A DNA stretch of 64,000 bases from Symbiotaphrina buchneri. Lineage: Eukaryota > Ascomycota > Symbiotaphrinales > Symbiotaphrinaceae. Location: NCBI GenBank assembly GCA_001599915.1, contig BCIG01000014.1, positions 558,001 to 622,000 on the forward strand, read 5' to 3'. Numbering within the stretch: the stretch's first letter is position 1; every line of letters starts with the position of its first letter. A program made the position numbers and the translations under genes. A model generated the notes under the pieces. That model saw nothing but the letters and a program-made list of their open reading frames with translations. It searched no databases and had not been told where the DNA came from. Below, one piece after another: positions 12,616 through 23,006 of this stretch.

Positions 12616-14553
12616 ATGCCCAGCATCCGTCGCGGCATCATACGCGCGGAGACCGTAAGGTACATCGCGTTCCCCAGCAATGGCGACTTGGAGAATTCAG
12701 GAGTGGATATCGTGCACAGAAAATCAGAGGCCACGTATCGCACCCGGATACGGTGTGAGTCAATTTGACAATCATGCTTTGCTGCTACATCTGACCAACC
12801 CATCTGGGCAGCTCTGTCAGCCTCATATGTGCCGCGTCGTGAAATCTCCACAAGTATCTGTGGATGCTTGCTTGAGGACACGCTCAAGAGCCTGCCGTTC
12901 GTCGCTCACACGACCTTGCAAGACGAACAAGGGGAAACGCGCGGAATATCGAATGCAGACAATGGACATTTTGCGCCCCAAGGCTCGACTAGGGGCTCCG
13001 TTCAATCGCAGTTTCTGTTCGGCCTGCATCTAGGGCAGCAGGCAGATCCTAGGGCAAAGAGCATCAGCCGAGACAAGGCATTGGGTTCGGAAACGCTGCC
13101 TATATCAGAGACTTCGAGCACGCCTCAGGTGGCCTCTCATAAAGAATCTTTCCGCGAGAAATTGGCACAGGATCGGTCAGCAGGCAGTAATCCAAACCAG
13201 CTTGGCTCGGTAGCCGTGTCCGAACCGATCCTACCTTACACTCCGGGCCATAGTCTGACATTTTCGGAGGATATTACGGTGTCGAACCCCCAGGATGTGG
13301 GTCCGCGGGCCCCTCTCAAACCTGTGTACGGTCCACTTGGCACAAATGGAACTGTCGAGTATGAAGATCCAAGTGTAGCTCCAACCACATCCAAATTCAC
13401 AGACGATCTGGATCCAGCGACTGAAAGGGCCAACATGATCACAAGCAAGCTTCGGCAGCATCGCTCTGCTGCCGTCCAGCTACGTGTTAATGTGCAGGAA
13501 AAGCGAAAACAGTGGCTTCGTATGCAAGCAGAGGCGAGCAGCCTTGACGCGGAGTACATGAAAATACTTAACTCCTTCATGGCAACATGCTCCAAAGAAG
13601 ATACTAACTCCTTAAAGTCAGCCTACGAGCGGTCAAGAGCAATAAGGGACAGGCTTGGCCCGCTTGAAAGCGAATACACTCAGCTGGAAACGGAATTCAT
13701 CATCAGGGAGGAGAATCTGAGAGGTCTTGAAGAGCGGTTCTTTGAGCTATTCGTCAAAAGCCGAGAGGGTTCAACTGGATCTGAGATGCAAGCATCTTCG
13801 GAATCTAGTGACTATGTGCCCTCGTTCGTCGAGTCTGATGGAGAAGAAGATGATAGTTCAACGTTCGAGACTTTCATGATAAATGTTGCGGAAACAACGG
13901 AACTAGTGCAGAGGCTCGAGGAGATTCAGAGCAAACGACGGCAGAACGTGGAAAGAATGGAGATGTCCGCCATCTCGGAGGGTCTCACACCTCAGCTGTC
14001 GGACAGCCCTCCGAACTCTAGTGAAACCTTCCTAGGGGCTTTGGATCAGACCTATGCCAGACTGGTTGTAACATTGGATAATGCTGAAGCAGAAGTGCTT
14101 CACGCTCGTGAACAATGTCTCGCGAAAGGGATCATATCCGAAGACCAGTACCCTTATTTCAGAAGGGCCCCAATGTATGCTGGGCAACAAAGGCTCTTCC
14201 AGTCAACAAACCGCAATCACTTGCCGCTTCTTTTTGATGACTCGATAGGCGTGGACCCTTATGTGGCTCGAATGAGATCAGGTTCAAGCTCCTCTAAGAG
14301 CCGAATCAACGGCTGGTTCCTGTCTAACCTACAAGAGTCTTCAACCGAGATTGAACTTTTCAAACTATTCCTCAGCGATCAACTTGGTGATCTGCCAACG
14401 GATGATACGACGTGGACGCGGTTACTCGTGCAACTTTGGGACTGTGACGGACTCAGTACTGTTGCTCCAACAGCCTCCCTTGTCAGCTATGGCTCGATAT
14501 CCAGTCTGCCCGATTCTATTGTTGATGCTTCTATTTCTGAAGCGGAGGCTTAG
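12616..14553 (+). CDS. Coiled-coil protein of unknown function
   Basis: I do not recognise this family. The long reading frame has no ATG before the equivalent of residue 257, so a first exon is needed. Exon 12616-12754 ends at a canonical GTGAGT donor. A 57-nt intron (12755-12811) with a CTGAC branch site and CAG acceptor joins it in frame to exon 12812-14553, giving 626 residues starting MPSIRRGIIRAETVRY. The first ~250 residues are polar and probably disordered. Roughly residues 255-370 are charged and heptad-like (EKRKQWLRMQAEASSLDAEY; EREE/LEER segments), suggesting a coiled coil. An acidic serine-rich patch (SDGEEDDSSTFE) follows, then a second helical stretch and a serine-rich C-terminus. 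No catalytic motif, signal peptide or membrane helix is evident. It could be a scaffold, but that is a guess. Start confidence is moderate. Confidence 0.72.
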
Positions 14554-15938
14554 AGTGGAACGTCTATTCTGGCCAGTTGATCATTGTCTGCCATTCTGGT
14601 ATGCCGGTCTGGCCTGTTGCCCTCCATTATCAGCCTCGGGCCATGCTTGAGGATCAAAGCCATTACAAGAGCGATGCCGACACAAGCGATACACTTCCAA
14701 GGTCAAATGGTTGTTTCAACAAGCAATTCTGTTGCATTCGGCAACTTGCATTTCAGGCGTTTGACTTTTACGATGCTTGGCTGACTTTGAGCTGAAGCTA
14801 GTACTGCTTCTGTATGATACCCTCAGTCGTTTTAACTTGATTTTCATTCATGCGGAGCTATTTCAGCAGTTATTAGAGTTCATATTGGGTTGATTGCGGC
14901 GATGGGAATTAATAGAGACCCATTCTCCAGGCGCCTTTATGCCTGAAGCTGGCATTCCGTGAGAGCACTGTCTCTCCCCTGCATTCCAAATATGTGTTAC
15001 CGCCATAGGCAGAGCCAAACGCTTTCACGTGGTCCCGCTCCATGATTGTGTCAAAAGGTGTGAGATTTCTCGATTGGCTCCCTTAGAGCAGCGTGCCCCG
15101 ATCCTTGACGGTTCTGTAAGCGACGGCCTCCCGGCACGCTCAACCCGTCCCGCCTCCCGAAAGCTAACACAAAGTGTGGATCACCAGATCATGAAAACGA
15201 GGCTCGGCGGCAGAGATGATACACTTCAACCACACCTGGGGCAAGATTACTATGCAGCGACTCCTGCCTTGACTGAGGAATGAGCGGGCGAGCCCAGGAT
15301 CGGAGGCAACATATTTGTTGCTTGTCCCACGATGCCTGTCTGGTGTAGCCCTTGTGTCCAATGGGCTCGCGAACGAAGATGCTGACCTTCAAGGGATGGA
15401 AGACGTTGTACGCCAATGGCTTGATATCCCTGCCCGTTGACTGGTCGGCTGCCGCCCACCCACGTCTGTTTTGATTCTGAAGACGTGTCCCAGCCGCCAA
15501 GCGTTCTGCCGCTTGCTTGAATCAAACAAGACCATAGGTCAGAGATATAAGGGACATCAAGAATTGATTGCCTATCATAGAGTACATGCATGATCCCCAC
15601 TGGGGAGGGATCCTGGAGACATTCATGAACCGAAGAAATGCAGAATATCAGCCAATCGGAGGAACGGTCCCCATTCTACCCTGTCCAAATCCACAACAGT
15701 GTGTGCGTGTGTCATTCATTGTATTACCAGCCAGCGCATGGTACAGTCCTTGTGTAACCAGTGAGGCTCTGCGCGAGAGAGATGACAACCCATGATGATG
15801 ATTCCAAAGCATTAGGCAAGGAAAAGCCAGAGAAAGACACTTGACATGATATGCATTCATTCATCACCCCACCGCTAATTCCCGTGCGCCATGCAATGCT
15901 TAAAACGTTTTCAGATGACCTCCGCGTCACGGTCACGA
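14554..15938. other. Convergent intergenic region, no gene seen
   Basis: About 1.4 kb lies between the stop codons of the coiled-coil gene and the velvet gene. It is long for two 3' UTRs. All frames are short and have no recognisable domain, no paired conserved splice sites and no tRNA-like arms that I can find. Confidence 0.4.
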
Positions 15939-17031
15939 CTAGTTCATTTCAGGCCCGGCGCCTCTGCGGCTCAATGCATCCAAGAAATCCTGCTCGCTTG
16001 GACCTAATCGGACCTGCCGTTCAGCTTCATGACTTGTCGGGCTCGGAGCGTGGACCCTTACACATGTCGCTGCTGGCTGGGATGTCGTGGACATCGATGA
16101 TGCCGCTGTCGAGAGCCTGCAAGCTTGCACCACCCCGTTCCATGGCCGCAGCCGACCCGCTGGTAAGGTCCATCTTAATCAGAGACAACCTCAGTCGGTA
16201 CTTCCCTGGCTCTTTGATAACCAGGCCACGGAAAGAGGCATAGCCTATATTCCCATCCGTATCCGAGCCAATAGGTGAGGATGATTCGGGCCTATCATCT
16301 GCAGCGACCTTATCCTCTTCACTCCACATGGGATGCAAGGAGTCAACAACAGTGCCTCCGATGACATTTGGTCTTGGAGGAGCAATGACTTGAGTGCCTT
16401 CTTCATTGAGTAATGAAGCAACCACCCAAAGATGAGGTAGACTCTCGTTTGCTTGGTTTCGGTCGGTCTGACTGGTCACACGGACCGATACCGGCGGCGA
16501 GATAACATCGCCGGGTTTGGCCTGCCGCGGTGGATGGACCATGAAATCCATCACAAATGGCGAGGTGCTCTGAGACCGAGGCTGGTTTGAAGTGGAAGAT
16601 TGTTCTTCACTTGCAGCCCTTTCATCTGCGATCAATGGAGCAGCGGTGCTGTCACTTTTCATTTCTTCTTCGGCCACCTGCTGGTCTGCGTCCTCTGATA
16701 CAGCAGCAAGCTGAGCTCCCAGATTGGGTCTCTTGTCTCTCGTTCCCTCTATCTCCCCGTTACTTGTTGGTACTCTGCTTCGCTTTCGGTGCTGTGACGC
16801 CTTTGCTACTGCGTCAGCCGTGCCGGACTGCAAAGCCGAGTGGAGGACGGATTCGTTGTCCGCCTGATGTCCGGCAGAGAAGTGTCCGGAGAGCCTTCCA
16901 GATCTTCGTGGGCGGCTGTGGGATGCTTTTGACAATGAATCGGACAAATGTGGGGTCGACTGGCGGTTAGAAACTTGCATGGTACGGTGACGTTGGTGGT
17001 TGATGGATCCACGATCTCTGTCCCTTGGCAT
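15939..17031 (-). CDS. velC: Velvet-domain regulator, VelC-like
   Basis: Velvet proteins are fungal DNA-binding regulators that couple sporulation, sexual development and secondary metabolism. Two minus-strand exons (17031-16062 and 16003-15939) give 344 residues. Residues 1-155 are polar and basic with a possible nuclear signal HRKRSRVP at 81-88. The velvet domain covers about 158-344: VHPPRQAKPGDVISPPVSVR, then LWVVASLLNEEGTQVIAPPR, then GYASFRGLVIKEPGKYRLRL. The 58-nt intron (16061-16004; donor GTAAGG, branch-like CTGAAC, acceptor TTAG) restores the terminal PSEQDFLDALSRRG, a typical VelC/VosA-type end. A disordered N-terminus with a C-terminal velvet domain, plus the DSLHP-type insert, fits VelC better than VelB, VosA or VeA. 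The choice of subfamily is my inference. The 5.4 kb upstream is gene-free. Confidence 0.87.
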
Positions 17032-20000
17032 GGACAGTCTGCGGATCCGCTCTGCCTACATTGTCAGTGGGGCACGAAGAGGAGCAGGCCTTGCGGAGCG
17101 ACGCAAGTCAGAAAGGCAGGAACGATGAGAATGAATGAATCAGGACAGGACGCTAATGCAAAGAAATCGATGGAGGTGCACATGGCTCGGGCAAGGCAAG
17201 CTCGACACGCTAGTAATACCGGCCAGCCATCTGGAGACGAGGGACATGACGTCGGTGAGAGCAAGGCGGACGGAGATGAAGCTGAAAGGAGTGAAGGTCA
17301 TTGCGCTCGGCTGTGCCGCGGCGAGGAGCGTGAAGGAAAAAAGAGCTGGCGGCATGCGGGATAGCGAGAAAAAATGTCGGTAGAACTAGGGGAGTTTGAC
17401 AGTGTCGGAGAGAACGAGATGCACCGGCGGGGCCCTTGAGGCGTATCCTGCCTTAGCGTCTGGGCACAGCCTAGAAGCCCGACCGATTGCGCATCGAAGA
17501 TTCGGAACTGCACTGCCGATAGGCTGGCCGTGACTTGCTCGATGGATGGTGCCGCGGCCCCTTGACAGCTGAATCAGAAAGAGAGGCACAAACGCCAACA
17601 CCTTCTTGGAAGGTTGGCTATGGGCTCTCACCCGTTCTGGTCGCACGATGACAACATACCACGACAGCCGGCAATGTTGGGCGAGCAGCCGTGTCTTGTG
17701 CGGCTTTTTTTTTCTCTCGTAGCGCCGTGCATTAGGAGGTGCATATGTGCCTGTATGCATCGCCGTTTGCAAAAATAAGGGGGCACGCGTCGACGAGCAG
17801 AAAAGGGAAAGAACTTTCCCTGTTGCTGGGGTGCAATGTGCGCGATGTGCGACGTGCGAAATGCGAGTTGCATGCGCTGTGCCTGGCGAGGAAGGACGTT
17901 CTGGCCCAGGCGTGCCCTTTGCTTTGCGGACTTAAAGTCTCAAGTGTCTCTTGCCAAGCGACGCTGGCTCCGGGCGGCGGGCGCTGGTTGCTGGTGCAGA
18001 GATCGCTTCGGAACACCCACGTGTTTTCACGGGTGCCTCCGGCGCCCTACGCCCACCGCCATACCAGAATGAGGAAAGCAGCGAAAAACTGACTTGCAGC
18101 AAGCTGAGGCCCAAACGAGCTGAGTCTCCATGGACTATTCTTTGGCACAGAAAAGCTGCCGCACTCGAGATCCCACCGATGCATGCCAGGCGGTGAAATC
18201 CGACGGGCACAACGCGAAGCAACGGGCTCATAGACAAAGCGTGGGAAATTCCGGAACAGAAAAAGAAATTGGAGTAGGCAGAAGAAAGGAAAATTGATTT
18301 GCACTGACCGTGGCTTTGCTGCGTGAGATACAATGCACAAGGCAATGCAGTGGTGTTTGTTGGCTCGTGAATAGGGACGTATATGGTCGTGGTCAAATTT
18401 TGTCTGCTGCGGTTTCGCTTGACATCAAAATAAGACCGCAAGATCGGTTCGTCGTCCGAGAGGCAATGCAAAGTAGAGGACAAAACAACACGACTGCAGT
18501 ATGCTTGGGAGGATGAGAATGAGAGTTGGGGGAAGATAAGTTCCTTTTGAAGGTATTTTTGGTGTCAGTCAAGGGGTTCTGCTCTGTTGTGTCCTATGGC
18601 AACTTTCCGATATTCACTAGATCTGTTTTGGTCTATGAGCCGTACCTCATCCTCGCACGCTACAGCTGTCAGATAAACTTCCCCATGGCCATCCACATGG
18701 CGACAGGGGTCTGATGCTTTAGAGTTCGAGCTGTGGTGGCTTCGCGAGGCCGGCCGAGTGAGGAATACGAGGTCCCAACAGACTTGCTTCGCCGTGTGAC
18801 TGGTGGTGGGCTCTGGTCTGTTCTAATCCGTCCTTTAGAGAAGCGTCAGATAGCCGACGCCTTCCCAACTGTCCGTGAGACCGGTATAGGAGTCGTCTTT
18901 GGGAAAGGAGGAGAGCGTGGATCTTAGGAGGAGTTCAACAGGAAGGGACACGTCCTTGCTTTAAAATAGGTATTATATTTGCGTTGTTCAGCTTGTTCAT
19001 AGATTTCTACATCTCCAACTGAAGAGACAGGTCATATTCAGGATGCTCGGGACCCTGTGCAGCACGAGTCGGCCATCATGACCATGCAGACATCCTTGAC
19101 ATTCCTCGAGTCCTCTAGTATCGGGGATAGTGGTGTAGGACCGGGGTAGAAGGATGGGGTGCCTGGCTTGTGCACGCTGACCAGTTACATCTCGAGACGA
19201 GGTCGAGAGGGCACTGCAGCCCATGACAGATGGCGCAGCACGCACTGACACATGGCTCCGACATCATAACCATACACTAGGAGTGAGCTGTGAAGAATGG
19301 CGTGCAGAAGTAAGGTAGTGGACAAAGCCTGGTGCCGATGACCATGGGATGCACATTCCGGACGGAGCCATAACTGCGGGTCCTGCATCTCAGTGGAGAA
19401 GTAATCTGCTTTCAAGGGGACTATTGCCTCGCGCTGCTGCAGTCGAGAGGAAGCGGAGCCTCTCACAGAGCGCCTCACGTCAAGGCCAGGTCTGCCATTA
19501 ATGAGTGGTATACTAACTAGTCTCGAAGAGTCGAAGACGACTCCTACGAGCTGTATTATTTCTGACCCAAAGGGGACCTTCCCACATGCCTTTTTCTGCT
19601 CTTCATTCTCGCTTAAGGTAGGAGAATTAAACTTAAGGCCGTGCCGCCAAGCGCTGCTGCTACGGCCGACACTACTGCAGCCCCTTTGATCCATGGCTCC
19701 GGGATAAGTGTGTGCGTTCACCGCCCCAAGACTGCCCAGTCGTCCGTTTCGCCTGCGGCCTGTTCTCTATAAGGCAAGGTACGGGTCCCCGTCGCGCCGC
19801 TGACCAGATCTGTCTCCCGTAGATCTCCAGCACATCTACAATCGAGTACCTCCGTACCCGTACTCGCTCACTCTAGATCGGTCCAGCCCCGACCGCCCCA
19901 TCTCTGCCCCCATCGCTGCCCCTCTCTGTTTCACCGATGCCTGGACTCGACCCATGCATGTCAGCGTCCGCCATTTTCGGACTGCTTTTCTAAGAACGCA

Positions 20001-22469
20001 GAAATGGCGAAAAGGCCCAAAGGGATAGATAAAAGTTGCCATATCGCTAAACCAGCAACCGGAGCGGGCAACGCTTCCGCCGAGTAGATTCCAGCACTCG
20101 GTTCGATTCATCTGAAGGCTCCCTGAATCGCTCCATCAACCCACAATGTCACCCGTCTCGATCCCTTGCTGTGGCTGTACTAGGAGTCTTTGACTTCTTG
20201 TAGCGGTGGTCCCAATGAAATTTGAATACCGGCAGATGGGTCGCCGTGCTACCCGAGAGACCCTGATGCTTGCGCACATCGTTTCCAAGACCCAAGATTC
20301 GGACATCGCCTTGCAAGCATTACCCCTGCACGCCCCATCATCCAGATGATGCCCCTTTGGGTAATATCTCCTGGCGCTGAAGCGAGACATTAAATTATTA
20401 TTGTTATCACCTTTAGCCAAGATGGCGTCCCGTATTCCTCGGCTCGCTCAGACTGTTGGAATGCGGAGGGACCCGGGTCTGAATTAGTCCGCTCTCTAGG
20501 TGGAGACACGCCCTTCATCCAGCGCCTGACAGCAGCTAGCAGAGTAGCAGCACTGTACGTGACGACCAATGCAAACCTGGAAGGGTTTGGCGAGTCCACA
20601 GCAGTTATTTGGAACATATTTTCTTGTCCACGAAGAAATTACTCACGTGGCTCTGCATGCAGCCTCGGAATTTTACGGTGGTATGCTGTGCTCATATTCT
20701 GTGATTTTCAACAGCGAGACCATGACAGCGTGCAGTCCCGAGAGCCAACATGGCTCCCTGAGCCGGCGTCATAGGCGTGCTTTAGACCGGTCCACTGGCC
20801 CCAGACCGACGTGTCGCGGTCTGATCGTGCTTTCAGTCCAATGCAAAGCCGCATCACAACCTAAAGTAGCAATTTCGAGCGCCGTGCATCTGCTGACAAT
20901 ATAGCACCTTCCCGTTTTTCATGTCTGTCTGCAGGTCGCACACCACCCCGGACACAAGCGGTTTTCTGCACATATGGAGACGAGATATTTGACAACCATG
21001 GGCGCGGGTCCTTACATGCCGTCACATCACAAGAACCTGTCTCCCGGGATCCTGTGAGGCTGAGACACCCTTAGGGGACTTTGGTCCCCGTGCATCGCGG
21101 CTACTACCCTCGGGCGACCGGTAACTGCTACGTCCTCTAGGTGAGACTTGCGGTGTGGGAGTTGTGAGGCATCTGGCGAGGGAGACGTCAACTGCTCAGG
21201 CGATAGCTTTAACAATCGCCTATTCAATGCAGGGGTGATTGTGGTTGTCGAGTTTGCGGGTTCATGCCAGCCATTGACAATGACAGTAGTGTATGTCTCC
21301 AGCTTCTAGCCGGGGCGCTCTAGATTCGTCCCCCCCGGCTGCACAACCCACCAGAACCCCTGAACGAAACTAGACAGGAGACTGCTGGTGATCAAAGTAA
21401 CCTACTTTGTTCATGCTTGAAATCGATATAACTTCTTAGACATATAGTGAGCGATGGAATGACAGATGACATTGTTTGGGGCAGTCATGGCCACTGAGTC
21501 GGATTAGGTGGGTAGCTAGCAAACCCGAATAGTAATCCGACCATTTGGAATCACAAGATCGCACGACAAGCCTTCAACTGCACTGGTCGTACAGCCTCAA
21601 GATGAAGAGAATATGAAAGATCTCTATATCGAGAGCGTCCATCACGGGGACAACATTGGACACCTTAACCCTGGTCTGCCTTGAGAACAACGAGCGGGGA
21701 ATCACCACCTAACGTAGCTACCTACCTTATGGACCCCCTTCACCGGATGATATCTCCAAGTACAATACCAGTGCTACTGGTACAATCTGTCCCGGAAGCG
21801 CACGATGCCCGGTCCGCCTTCGGATGAGTATCGTACAACTCGAGATGACCTGCAGTCTGTGAGCGTTGTGCGCGGAGATGTAATGAGATCTCCGGTTCAT
21901 GTGTTTGTTGCTGTGTCTCGATGTCACAATGTCCCGCGAGACATCCTTGCCATTTCGGCTGTCCCACCCCAATGTCCAGCATCGCTCGGACGCGGGCACA
22001 CAAGGTCATGTAAAATGCACGACATGCCTCTGCCTCAACCATCAAACCCTCCATGATCACAATGGATCTGAGAACGAGGCTTCATTATCCCACTGCCTTA
22101 TCTTGCCTTCCTTCGCTGTGGCTGCTTGATGTGGTTGCATTTCTTCGCCGACCTCCATCTCCTCCGTCGTGCCTTCCTAACGCGATGGAGCCCTCAACTG
22201 CTCCTGGCCCAGGCAGGTACATAGCCATGGAAGACACAGGCTTTGTTTACTATGTATCCCCATCTCGAGCACCGTCTGTCCCAGCATCATCTTCCTCTCA
22301 CATCTCATCCGCCCCCTTCAATGCAAGGCTATCCTCTTGCATGCAGTTACCGCGGTGTAGTCCATCGCAATACATTGATTTGCTTCGATAGCTGATTCAC
22401 CCTCACCCTCCATTCTCCATCATTCTGCTTGTGCTGCTCAGCATCTTTCCCCAGGAGTGACGAAAACCA
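17032..22469. other. 5.4-kb gene-poor region upstream of velC
   Basis: This is the longest stretch without a recognised gene. It lies upstream of the minus-strand velvet gene and upstream of the plus-strand membrane-protein locus, so both 5' control regions face into it. Frames are short and of random composition. The longest, about 183 codons on the minus strand at 17932-18483, has no domain character. I see no tRNA, no transposon ends and no long tandem repeat. A nine-base T run lies near 17706. Long upstream regions and leaders are common for fungal developmental regulators. Non-coding transcripts could lie here but nothing in the sequence proves them. Confidence 0.45.
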
Positions 22470-22625
22470 ATGACTCAGCTAGACGCTCCAACCGTCGGCG
22501 TCCTCATCGTTGTTGGGTTCTTCGCATTACTCGTACTGATCGGTTTGATCTACTTGTGCCGTTCAGGATCGTATTACCGCAAACAAGACACCCTCCGCAC
22601 ATCTCCTCAAAATATCGGACTGTGA
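22470..22625 (+). CDS. Possible 51-residue single-pass membrane microprotein
   Basis: A short frame of 51 codons opens with ATG in a good context (aaaaccaATGA) and ends TGA. The product begins MTQLDAPTVG and then has one strongly hydrophobic segment at about residues 10-30 (VLIVVGFFALLVLIGLIYLC). A short polar tail with SGSYYRKQD follows. This is the layout of a small N-out, C-in anchor protein. It sits 381 nt upstream of the 1278-residue membrane protein on the same strand. It may be a separate small gene, an upstream ORF in that gene's leader, or a chance frame. I recognise no homologue. An intron joining it to the downstream gene cannot be excluded, because a TTAG-like acceptor lies just before the downstream ATG. 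Confidence 0.35.
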   Translation: MTQLDAPTVGVLIVVGFFALLVLIGLIYLCRSGSYYRKQDTLRTSPQNIGL

Positions 22626-23006
22626 TCCCTGGCATCGGGACGGCCATAGCCATAACATCTTCCACGGAAGATATTTCTGCGACCAACCTCCTCGCAGCGC
22701 CACTTTCATCCACGATTAGCAGATCTTTCGACATCTGTGGAAAACAAATCGATTTCTCCGCTTGAGTCACCCTACCCTACCGGAAGCCTCGGGCGTCTTG
22801 ATCTCCTCCAGTTGGTCAAAGGCCACGTTCGGCATTGTATCTTCAAGTCTTCATCTTGATTACTAGCGACTGTGACACAGCCTCAGCTTCTTGGACATCC
22901 GAACCCTGAACAGAAGCAGTAACAGATCGCCAACATCCATCTTATGGAAAGCTCCTAGGAGGTGTTGTCAAAATTTGAATTGGAAGCGATTGGATAGCTT
23001 GTTAGG
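22626..23006. other. Gap between small membrane ORF and the 1278-residue gene
   Basis: These 381 bases probably are leader or promoter of the downstream gene. The sequence gtTTAG immediately precedes the ATG at 23007 and looks like a splice acceptor, so a 5'-UTR intron is possible. Nothing else stands out. Confidence 0.35.

Noticed and set aside
16025-16061. 37-nt intron alternative in the velvet gene
   Set aside because: It keeps frame but is shorter than any other intron here; the 58-nt version has a branch-like CTGAAC and a better acceptor and still gives the expected C-terminus.
17932-18483. 183-codon minus frame in the 5.4-kb gap
   Set aside because: Composition is random-like, there is no recognised motif and no supporting splice context; isolated frames of this size are expected in several kilobases of fungal DNA.
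20098-20120. GGTTCGATTC, resembling a tRNA B box
   Set aside because: The flanking bases do not form a T stem and no acceptor, D or anticodon arm can be laid out upstream.
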